Shown here piece by piece: positions 1-5,154 of a stretch of DNA of 9,942 bases. Location: positions 1 to 9,942 of the forward strand of contig CAIVJV010000151.1 of assembly GCA_903906325.1 (NCBI GenBank). The letters are read 5' to 3'. The position numbers and the translations under genes are program-made. Source of the DNA: an uncultured Gemmatimonadota bacterium. GTDB taxonomy: Bacteria > Gemmatimonadota > Gemmatimonadetes > Gemmatimonadales > Gemmatimonadaceae. Within the stretch, counting starts at the first letter, position 1. Each line of letters opens with the position of its first letter. The notes under the pieces are model-generated. The model saw nothing but the letters and a program-made list of their open reading frames with translations, ran no database searches and was not told the origin of the DNA.

Positions 1-549
1 GCCGAGAAGGGCTTCGTGCAGACGTCGGTGGATGACGTCATCGCGCGTGCGGGGCTGAGTGGCAAGAGCCACTTCTATCACTACTTCAAGTCGAAGGACG
101 CGCTCGGGCACGAGGTACTCGCGCGGCAATTCGATCTCCTCGGGGAGCGCGGGCTCGCGATCCTGCGCGAGGCCTCCCTCGACCCGGTCGAGCGCCTCCT
201 GGTCTTCATCGACTCGGTGGTCGCGATGCAGGTCGAGCGTGGGATGAAGGGGGGATCGCCTTTCGGCGCCCTCGCCTCCGACATGGCGGAGCAGGACGAG
301 GGGTTCCGGGTGCGCATCGCCCGGGTCTTCCGTGGCTGGATCGATGAGATCGCGGGCCTCCTCGCGCAGGCGGAAGACCGGTTGGAGGAAGGGACCGATC
401 CCTTCCGGTTAGCGCGGTTCATCGTCGCGGCGCTCGAGGGGGCGACGACGATGGCGCGGATGAAGCGTGACGTGAGTCTCATGCACGGGGTGGCCTCGGA
501 CCTCAAGCGGTTCGTGTCCTCCCATGTCCGGGGCTCGGTGCCGAGGTGA
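1..549 (+). CDS. TetR/AcrR family transcriptional regulator (5'-truncated by window edge)
   Basis: This is a DNA-binding repressor of the TetR/AcrR family. The frame is open from base 1, so the true start lies upstream; about 20-25 N-terminal residues are probably missing. The first 35 visible residues carry the helix-turn-helix: TSVDDVIARAGLS (turn at A17-G18), then recognition helix and wing SHFYHYFKSKDALG, close to the family pattern GxFYHYFxSKxxL. The rest is the helical ligand-binding and dimerisation domain. It includes GGSPFGALASDMAEQD (about residues 81-96) and a late ARFIVAALEGATTMAR helix, typical of the TetR C-terminal domains that control small-molecule-responsive genes. The inducer cannot be read from sequence. 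An in-frame GTG at 16 is inside the HTH and is not the start. The gene ends 8 nt before the sigma-factor start and is probably co-transcribed with it. Confidence 0.9.
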   Translation, partial: AEKGFVQTSVDDVIARAGLSGKSHFYHYFKSKDALGHEVLARQFDLLGERGLAILREASLDPVERLLVFIDSVVAMQVERGMKGGSPFGALASDMAEQDEGFRVRIARVFRGWIDEIAGLLAQAEDRLEEGTDPFRLARFIVAALEGATTMARMKRDVSLMHGVASDLKRFVSSHVRGSVPR

Positions 550-554
550 GGGAG
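548..554 (+). promoter_or_regulatory. Shine-Dalgarno of the sigma-factor gene
   Basis: The purine run GAGGGAG lies 3 nt before the ATG at 558; its AGGG core (549-552) is 5 nt away. It overlaps the TetR stop codon, suggesting translational coupling. It favours 558 over the GTG at 546, which would place the start before this site, and over the ATG at 576. Confidence 0.55.
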
Positions 555-557
555 CCA

Positions 558-1205
558 ATGGTGGAGCGATCGGAGATGACGGGGGTGACCGTGACGTACG
601 GGGCCCTCGAGACGGTGCGGCCGATGGTCTCGCTCGACGAGGCCCAGCGGCGTTCGCGCTTCGATGCCGAGGCGATGCGGCACCTCGATGCCCTCTATGC
701 CTTCGCCCTCAAGCTCACCCGCGCGCGGGACGAGGCGGAGGATCTGGTCTCCGACACGATGCTGCGCGCCATCCAGCGGTGGGAGCAGTACCGCCTGGGC
801 ACCAATATCCGCGCCTGGCTCTTCACGATCCTCTATCACGCCTTCGTCAGTCGGAAGCGCCGCGTGGACGCCCGTGAGGTGCAGCCCCTCGAGGACGAGG
901 ATGGTCGCATGGTCTTCGAGGCGGTCGGCGAGACCGATCCCGAGGGCGCCTTCTACGATTCCTTCCTCGACGAGGAGATCGTCGGCGCGATCCAGGCGCT
1001 CCCCGACGAGTACCGCCTCGCGGTGGTGATGAGCGATCTGCACGGCCTCAAGTACGCCGAGATCGCCGGCGTACTCGGCGTCCCCGAGGGGACGGTGAAG
1101 TCGCGGCTCTTCCGTGGGCGGCGGATCCTGCAGGGGCAGCTCCGCGGCTACGCCGAGGAGATGGGCTACCTCACCCCCGGCGCTGACGCCGCCGTCGCGC
1201 TTTAG
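558..1205 (+). CDS. RNA polymerase sigma factor, sigma-70 family, ECF type (SigR/RpoE-like)
   Basis: This 215-residue alternative sigma factor would direct core RNA polymerase to a small set of promoters. Region 2 spans about residues 41-105. It holds the core-binding and -10-recognition helices, including DEAEDLVSDTMLRAIQRW and GTNIRAWLFTILYHAF, which resemble the SigR/RpoE class (the GTNxxAWLxxIL pattern). Region 4 spans about 143-197 and has the -35 helix-turn-helix GLKYAEIAGVLGVPEGTVKSRLFRGRR. There is no region 1.1 or 3, so it is an ECF factor. About 20 residues precede region 2 and a short AEEMGYLTPGADAAVAL tail follows region 4. No anti-sigma gene is adjacent: upstream is a TetR regulator and downstream a convergent zinc-finger gene. 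Control may therefore be transcriptional through the TetR protein (inference). The last 35 bp overlap the end of the opposite-strand gene. Confidence 0.9.
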   Translation: MVERSEMTGVTVTYGALETVRPMVSLDEAQRRSRFDAEAMRHLDALYAFALKLTRARDEAEDLVSDTMLRAIQRWEQYRLGTNIRAWLFTILYHAFVSRKRRVDAREVQPLEDEDGRMVFEAVGETDPEGAFYDSFLDEEIVGAIQALPDEYRLAVVMSDLHGLKYAEIAGVLGVPEGTVKSRLFRGRRILQGQLRGYAEEMGYLTPGADAAVAL

Positions 1206-1803
1206 CGCGGTTCCCGCACCCGCGCATCTCGCACCAGCGCCGCGTGCGCGAGCGGGTGTCGTCGGCGAAGTGGCGGCCGCAGCGTCGCCCCGCACAGGCC
1301 CGGATGCGGTCGAACTCCCCGCGCACGAAGGAGTCCATGGCGGACTCCACGATCGGGATCACCAAGCCGCCGAAGGCATCGCCCACCGGGAGGAAGCGGC
1401 GCACGTAGGCGCCGTCGGTCGTCTGATCGATCCGGCGCGTGCCGACCGCCCGGCTGAGGATCCGGTTCAACTCACCCACCGTCGCCTCGCGGACCGCCGG
1501 GCCGCTCGCCCCCGTCCCCTTCTCGGCAAGCGCCCGGAGCGCGGCGCGCAGTCGGCGCACCTCCACCAGCGCCGCCGCGGCGCCTGACGGCTGCTCGATC
1601 GCGCGGCGCTGCAAGGCGTCGGCCCGGTCCGCATCGATCACCCCCGCCGTCAGGAGCCAGGCTACGAACCGGTCGAATTCGCCGATCGTGTCGACCCGGA
1701 CGTCCTGCCGCACGTCGTCGGTGTTCACGAGGTCGAGCCAGAGCCGACCGCCGAGGAAGGTGAATCCCGGGGGGGTGGGGGGAGGCGATGCGGCGCGGGG
1801 CAT
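1171..1803 (-). CDS. CGNR zinc-finger protein (ABATE/DUF1470-type putative transcriptional regulator)
   Basis: This 210-residue protein has the two-part layout of the ABATE/CGNR family. The N-terminal domain begins at FTFLGGRLWLDLVNT (residues 14-28), matching the family's usual opening in which a G-x-L-x-L-D-x-x-N-T motif follows the start closely. A helical middle section follows. The C-terminal zinc finger has C170 and C175 (CX4C), then W190-C191, C196-G-N-R199 and a very basic tail, KARRRRQRRG. The family is thought to be stress-linked, single-zinc-finger regulators; direct targets are unknown. I place the start at the ATG at 1803, because the longer frame to 1941 adds 46 residues with no family character and runs across the neighbour's coding sequence. 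There is no Shine-Dalgarno; a TAACTT box sits 7 nt upstream. The 3' end overlaps the sigma gene by 35 bp, tail to tail. Confidence 0.88.
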   Translation of the reverse strand: MPRAASPPPTPPGFTFLGGRLWLDLVNTDDVRQDVRVDTIGEFDRFVAWLLTAGVIDADRADALQRRAIEQPSGAAAALVEVRRLRAALRALAEKGTGASGPAVREATVGELNRILSRAVGTRRIDQTTDGAYVRRFLPVGDAFGGLVIPIVESAMDSFVRGEFDRIRACAGRRCGRHFADDTRSRTRRWCEMRGCGNRAKARRRRQRRG

Positions 1804-1810
1804 GGGGGCG

Positions 1811-1816
1811 AAGTTA
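1811..1816 (-). promoter_or_regulatory. Candidate -10 box (TAACTT) for a leaderless CGNR transcript
   Basis: On the minus strand TAACTT is followed by cgccccc (7 nt) and then the ATG at 1803. A -10 element at this distance would put the transcript start at or next to the ATG. There is no Shine-Dalgarno and no clear -35. It has the same form as the boxes before yjjX and ispH (TAnnTT then t/c-CG). This is inferred from pattern and position only. Confidence 0.4.
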
Positions 1817-1825
1817 GCGCGACGA

Positions 1826-1831
1826 TAGATT
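1826..1831 (+). promoter_or_regulatory. Candidate -10 box (TAGATT) for a leaderless yjjX transcript
   Basis: TAGATT is followed by exactly 6 nt (cggcgg) and the ATG at 1838. No useful Shine-Dalgarno can fit, and no TTGACA-like -35 is visible at 16-18 bp. The box lies 9 bp from the oppositely oriented CGNR box, so the two promoters would interfere physically. Confidence 0.4.
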
Positions 1832-1837
1832 CGGCGG

Positions 1838-2377
1838 ATGCTGACTGACATCCGACAGGTGGCGGTGGGGTCCGGGAACCCGGTGAAGGTCGCGGCGGTG
1901 CGGGCGGTGCTGGGCACGCTCGTCGATGTGGCGGCGATCACGCCGGTGGTGGTGGCGAGCGGGGTCCCTGATCAACCGGTCGGTGACGAGGAGACGATCC
2001 GTGGCGCTCGGACCCGGGCCCGCGCCGCGCGGGCGGCCGCCGATGCCGATCTCGGGGTGGGGCTCGAGGGGGGGATCGTCGACGGCCCCGAGGGGATGCG
2101 GACCTGTGCGTGGTGCGTGGTGGTGCATCGCGACGGCCGCGAGGGGGTGGGGGGCTCGCTCGCGATGCCACTGCCCGACGGGGTCGCGGCGCTGATCCGT
2201 GCCGGGGCGGAATTGGGGCATGCGATGGATACCTTCGCCGCGACCCGGGGGACCAAGCACGGGAAGGGCGCCGTGGGGATCCTCACCGGTGATCGGATCG
2301 ACCGCCAGGCGGCCTACGAGGTGCTGGTGACCTACGCGATGGCCCCCTTCCTCACGCCGGCGCTCTACGCGCGCTGA
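1838..2377 (+). CDS. yjjX: Non-canonical purine NTP phosphatase, YjjX/DUF84 family (ITPase/XTPase)
   Basis: This 179-residue protein probably hydrolyses inosine and xanthosine triphosphates to the monophosphates, removing deaminated purine nucleotides before they enter nucleic acids. It is cytoplasmic. It matches E. coli YjjX (about 170 residues) along its length. The nucleotide-binding SGNPVK is at residues 12-17, SGVPDQPVGDEETIRGART at 41-59 (E. coli has SGVPEQPFGSEET), and DLGVGLEGG at 71-79 in place of the ADFWVAIEAG strand. KHGKGAVGILTGDRIDR is at 140-156, and the C-terminal APFLTPALY is the counterpart of SPFHNAVY. The start at 1838 places the first strand (IRQVAVGSGNP) a few residues in, as expected. 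The gene is monocistronic, convergent with the universal stress gene and divergent from the CGNR gene. Confidence 0.9.
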   Translation: MLTDIRQVAVGSGNPVKVAAVRAVLGTLVDVAAITPVVVASGVPDQPVGDEETIRGARTRARAARAAADADLGVGLEGGIVDGPEGMRTCAWCVVVHRDGREGVGGSLAMPLPDGVAALIRAGAELGHAMDTFAATRGTKHGKGAVGILTGDRIDRQAAYEVLVTYAMAPFLTPALYAR

Positions 2378-2428
2378 GCCCCCGCCGCGTCCCCCCGCGC
2401 GACGGAGGCCCAGCGGGAGGCGCCGCGG
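2378..2428. other. Short convergent intergenic gap, no clear terminator
   Basis: These 51 GC-rich bases separate the ends of yjjX and the universal stress gene. A GGAGGC direct repeat (2404-2409 and 2416-2421) is visible. I do not find a good hairpin followed by a T run on either strand. Confidence 0.5.
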
Positions 2429-3349
2429 TCACTCGCTCGGCGGACGCAGGACCAGGACCGGGCGGCCCGAGGAGCGGATCAGCTTGTCGGCGACCGACCC
2501 GAGGAAGACGCGGGAGAGTCCGCGCCCCTGCGTCGCGATCGCGAGGCAATCGGGGTTCATCTCCTTCACCTCGTGCAGCAGGCTCCGCGTCGGCGAGAGG
2601 TCGACGCGCACCGTGGTCGTGACGGTGAGGCCACTCGCACGCAGCTGTCCCGCCATCTCGTCGAGGGCGGTCTTCGCGGCGAGCGACTCGGCGTCGACGC
2701 CGAAGGGGTCGGGACGGTCCGCCGAGAGATGCGTCACGACATCGCCTGGCACGTAGGGTGCGACGATGCGCACCAACTGGACCGCCGATCCCATCGCGAT
2801 GGCGAGGTCGCGGACGATCGGGAGGATCGCCGCCGAGCGCTCGCTCCCGTCGAGGGTGACGAGGATCGTCTTGGGTGCGAAGGGACGTGCGGGGTGCGCG
2901 TCGTTGGCCGGGAGGGTGAGGACCGGGCGGCGCGAGTGACGGATGACGGCGTCCGCGACGGAGCCGAGCCAATCCGGGGCGAAGCCCCCGGCGCCGTGCG
3001 TGGTCATCACGATCAGGTCGGCGAGGATCCGGTCGGCGAGATCGGTCACCAGCCCCGCGGGGCTGCCGTCCTCGGAGATCGGGGTCACACGGATCCCCCA
3101 CTCGCCGGCGACCTTCGTGGCGAGCGCCGTCACATACGTCTGGGCCCGTTGCCGGATCGCCTCGTCGGCCGCGAGCATCTCCTGGGAGAAGAGGGCGCCT
3201 TCCGCCGTCGCCCCGACGACGGCGATCGGGACGTGGGCGCGGACCAGATGGACCGCGCCACCGGTGCGTCGCGCGAGCTCGCAGGCCACGGGGATCGCAC
3301 GTTCGGCGAGGGCCGAGCCGTCGAGGGGGACGAGGATGGTTCGCAGCAT
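2429..3349 (-). CDS. Tandem-domain universal stress protein (UspA family)
   Basis: This 306-residue protein is two Usp domains in a row, the layout of the UspE-like and other tandem Usp proteins that bind ATP and support survival under stress. Domain 1 covers about residues 1-148. It opens with MLRTILVPLDGSALAERAI and carries the phosphate-binding loop THGAGGFAPDWLGSVAD (117-133), fitting the HG-x9-GS pattern. Domain 2 covers about 158-302. It opens KTILVTLDGSERSAAILP and ends QGRGLSRVFLGSVADKLI (274-291), followed by GRPVLVLRP. Its loop is one residue shorter between the first G and the GS (8 instead of 9), a variant I believe is common in GRGxSR-type Usps. The ATG at 3349 is chosen because the Usp fold starts right there and GGGAG lies 5 nt upstream. 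An ATG at 3415 would add 22 residues of no Usp character. Confidence 0.93.
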   Translation of the reverse strand: MLRTILVPLDGSALAERAIPVACELARRTGGAVHLVRAHVPIAVVGATAEGALFSQEMLAADEAIRQRAQTYVTALATKVAGEWGIRVTPISEDGSPAGLVTDLADRILADLIVMTTHGAGGFAPDWLGSVADAVIRHSRRPVLTLPANDAHPARPFAPKTILVTLDGSERSAAILPIVRDLAIAMGSAVQLVRIVAPYVPGDVVTHLSADRPDPFGVDAESLAAKTALDEMAGQLRASGLTVTTTVRVDLSPTRSLLHEVKEMNPDCLAIATQGRGLSRVFLGSVADKLIRSSGRPVLVLRPPSE

Positions 3350-3354
3350 GGGCG

Positions 3355-3359
3355 CTCCC
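3355..3359 (-). promoter_or_regulatory. Shine-Dalgarno of the universal stress protein gene
   Basis: On the minus strand GGGAG lies 5 nt before the ATG at 3349. It decides this start over the upstream in-frame ATG at 3415. Confidence 0.6.
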
Positions 3360-3410
3360 GGTGGGTGGGGGGAGGGGCGGGACCCCTCCAGGGTCAGATT
3401 ACCATTCCTC

Positions 3411-3440
3411 ATCATACCCCGCCGTCCGTCGTTCCCTCAA
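3411..3440 (-). promoter_or_regulatory. Candidate sigma-70-like promoter for the universal stress gene
   Basis: Read on the minus strand, TTGAGG (3440-3435) is followed by an 18-bp gap and TATGAT (3416-3411), matching 4/6 and 5/6 of the housekeeping consensus. Transcription would start near 3404, giving a leader of about 55 nt that contains the GGGAG ribosome site. A second box, TAATCT (3401-3396), lies just downstream as an alternative -10. The site sits in the divergent gap with the thioesterase gene. Confidence 0.35.
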
Positions 3441-3462
3441 TCACCGTCAGGGGTCTCCGTCC

Positions 3463-3906
3463 GTGACGAATAACGCTGCGACCCACTTGCCCTTCGCCGT
3501 CCAGGAGCGCGTCCGCTGGAGTGATTGCGACCCGCTCGGGATCATCTACTACGGGACCTACATCCGGTTCTTCGAGGTGGCGGAGCATGAGCTGTTCCGC
3601 CGGGCGGGGCTCCCGTACGAGCTGATGCGGGTGGAGCGGAAGGTGCAGCTCCCCCGGAAGGCGTTCCAGGTGGAGTTCCACTCTCCCGCGGAGATGGACG
3701 AGCTGATGGAGATCCGGGTGGGGGTCGCCAAGATCGGGACGACCTCGTTGACACTCCGCTTCGAGGCCTACCGCGCCCGGGACCTGGTACATCGCGCCTC
3801 GGCGACCCTCACGGTGGTCTGTGTGGAGAAGGGGACGATCGCCAAGCAACCCTTACCGGACTTCGTGAAGGTGGCCCTCACCCCCTTCCTCGTCCCAGCC
3901 GCCTGA
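3463..3906 (+). CDS. Acyl-CoA thioesterase, 4HBT/YbgC hotdog family
   Basis: This is a 147-residue hotdog-fold thioesterase that hydrolyses an acyl-CoA (or similar acyl thioester) to the free acid and CoA in the cytoplasm. Near the N-terminus, RVRWSDCDPLGIIYYGTYI (residues 17-35) carries the family signature. D23 aligns with the catalytic aspartate (Asp17) of Pseudomonas 4-hydroxybenzoyl-CoA thioesterase, followed by the G-I-x-Y-x-x-Y segment and FFEVAEHELFRRAGL. The remainder is the central beta sheet, ending with TATVVC-like strand ASATLTVVC. The GTG at 3463 is preferred: it gives the normal family length (130-150), and AGGGG lies 9 nt upstream. The ATG at 3361 would add 34 low-complexity residues within the divergent promoter region. 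The exact substrate cannot be told. It lies 26 nt before ispH, on the same strand. Confidence 0.88.
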   Translation: MTNNAATHLPFAVQERVRWSDCDPLGIIYYGTYIRFFEVAEHELFRRAGLPYELMRVERKVQLPRKAFQVEFHSPAEMDELMEIRVGVAKIGTTSLTLRFEAYRARDLVHRASATLTVVCVEKGTIAKQPLPDFVKVALTPFLVPAA

Positions 3907-3920
3907 GGGGGGTTGGGGAG

Positions 3921-3926
3921 TATCTT
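3921..3926 (+). promoter_or_regulatory. Candidate -10 box (TATCTT) for an ispH-specific, leaderless transcript
   Basis: TATCTT is followed by 6 nt (tcgccg) and the ATG at 3933. A GGGGAG at 3915-3920 is the only Shine-Dalgarno-like run, and its 12-nt spacing is too long to be comfortable. The box shares form and spacing with those before yjjX and the CGNR gene. It would let ispH and the genes after it be expressed apart from the thioesterase. Confidence 0.4.
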
Positions 3927-3932
3927 TCGCCG

Positions 3933-5147
3933 ATGGCAGACGAGTCGACCTACTACCGCAAGGGCTTCGGGCTCAAGGCCGAGGTCCAGCAGACCCTGAC
4001 CGCCGATTATGATGGCCGGTTGGTCGATCTCCTCTTGGCGCGGGACCATACACTGATCGCGGGCCCCGTCACGATCCGGCTCGCGAAGGAGTTCGGGTTC
4101 TGCTACGGGGTGGAGCGGGCGGTGGAGTACGCGTATCAGACGCGGGCCAAGTTCCCCGATCGGCGGATCTTCCTCGCGGGGGAGATCATCCACAACCCGC
4201 ATGTGAACGCGAAGCTGAAGGAGATGGGGATCCTCTTCCTCGCGCCGAGCGCGACGGGGTTCGATTACACCCAGGTGGCGAAGGAGGATGTGGTGATCCT
4301 CCCCGCCTTCGGGGTCACGATCCATGACTTCGAGACGCTCCGGGCCTTGGGGTGCATCATGGTCGATACGACCTGCGGGTCGGTGCTCAACGTCTGGAAG
4401 CGGGTCGAGGTCTATGCGCGCGACGGCTTCACCTCGCTCATCCACGGCAAGTACTACCACGAGGAGACGCGGGCGACGGCGTCGCAGGTGGAGAAGTACC
4501 CGGGTGGCACCTACCTCGTGGTGCGTGACATGGCGCAGGCCGAGGATGTGATGGCGTACATCGAGGGGCGGTTCGAGGGGGGGCGCGAGGCCTTCGTGGC
4601 GAAGTATCGGCATGCGGCCAGCCCGCACTTCGACCCTGACCTTCACCTGCAGCGGATCGGCGTCGCGAACCAGACGACGATGCTGGCGCGTGAGTCGCTC
4701 GCGATCGGGGAGGCGGTGGGGCAGTCGATGGCGCGTGCCCACGGCGAGGCGTACCGCGCCGAGAACTTCCGGACCTTCGACACGATCTGCAGCGCCACCC
4801 AGGACCGACAAGACGCGGTGAATGCGCTGCTCACGGAACCGCTGGATGTGATGGTGGTGATCGGGGGGTACAACTCGAGCAACACCATCTCGCTCGCGGC
4901 GCTCTGCTCGGAGCAGGTGCGTACCTACCATATCGAGGATGCGCTCGGGATCGATCCGGGGCGTGGGACGATCCGCTATCGCGAGCTCGCGAATGGGCAG
5001 GAGGCGGAGGCGAGTGGGTGGTTCCCGATGGAGGGCCCGGTGCGAGTGGGGGTCACCGCGGGCGCGAGCACGCCGAACAACAAGATCGGCGAGACGGTGG
5101 CCCGTATCTTGGCGACGCGCGGGATCGACGTCGCGTCGATCGTCTGA
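3933..5147 (+). CDS. ispH: 4-hydroxy-3-methylbut-2-enyl diphosphate reductase (IspH/LytB), long type
   Basis: This is the last enzyme of the MEP isoprenoid pathway. It reduces HMBPP to IPP and DMAPP using a [4Fe-4S] cluster. The protein has 404 residues and is of the long class found in plants, cyanobacteria and some Cytophaga-group bacteria, rather than the roughly 315-residue E. coli form. The three cluster cysteines are C57 (FGFCYGVERA), C148 (VDTTCGSV) and C286 (DTICSATQDRQDAV). Substrate-binding counterparts are visible: H87/H90 in IIHNPHVN, H176-E-E178 in HGKYYHEETRAT, the T pair in NQTTM (247-250 region), S315-S316-N317 in GGYNSSNTIS, and S379 in TAGASTP. About 45 N-terminal residues precede the first cluster motif. 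All key residues are present, so it should be active. The gene follows a thioesterase and ends 7 nt before the uncharacterised 308-residue gene. Confidence 0.96.
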   Translation: MADESTYYRKGFGLKAEVQQTLTADYDGRLVDLLLARDHTLIAGPVTIRLAKEFGFCYGVERAVEYAYQTRAKFPDRRIFLAGEIIHNPHVNAKLKEMGILFLAPSATGFDYTQVAKEDVVILPAFGVTIHDFETLRALGCIMVDTTCGSVLNVWKRVEVYARDGFTSLIHGKYYHEETRATASQVEKYPGGTYLVVRDMAQAEDVMAYIEGRFEGGREAFVAKYRHAASPHFDPDLHLQRIGVANQTTMLARESLAIGEAVGQSMARAHGEAYRAENFRTFDTICSATQDRQDAVNALLTEPLDVMVVIGGYNSSNTISLAALCSEQVRTYHIEDALGIDPGRGTIRYRELANGQEAEASGWFPMEGPVRVGVTAGASTPNNKIGETVARILATRGIDVASIV

Positions 5148-5149
5148 GG
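5146..5149 (+). promoter_or_regulatory. Shine-Dalgarno of the 308-residue gene, overlapping the ispH stop codon
   Basis: GAGG shares two bases with the ispH TGA and lies 5 nt before the ATG at 5155. It supports that start over an in-frame extension back into ispH (to 4939), and indicates translational coupling. Confidence 0.55.
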
Positions 5150-5154
5150 CGGCG

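Noticed and set aside
546..557. GTG at 546 as the sigma-factor start
   Set aside because: It would overlap the TetR stop, lie before the GAGGGAG ribosome site, and add four residues of no value.
409..1213. 12-base direct repeat TTAGCGCGGTTC at 409-420 and 1202-1213
   Set aside because: One such match is expected by chance in about 10 kb of GC-rich sequence, and both copies lie in coding sequence.
81..1295. A 404-codon open frame on the minus strand across the TetR and sigma genes
   Set aside because: It runs antisense to two recognisable genes, has an Arg/His/Pro-rich sequence with no motif, and is the expected by-product of GC-rich third positions.
2404..2421. GGAGGC direct repeat between the convergent yjjX and Usp genes, as a terminator
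   Set aside because: It is a direct, not inverted, repeat, and no stem with a T run follows on either strand.
3768..4931. A 387-codon open frame on the minus strand opposite ispH
   Set aside because: It is antisense to a fully conserved enzyme gene and has a low-complexity His/Arg/Leu composition.
4939..5154. N-terminal extension of the 308-residue protein by 72 codons into ispH
   Set aside because: The extra residues are Arg/Ser-rich and overlap the conserved end of IspH. The ATG at 5155 has GAGG at good spacing and the homologue-like motif DYAGLFPP follows shortly.
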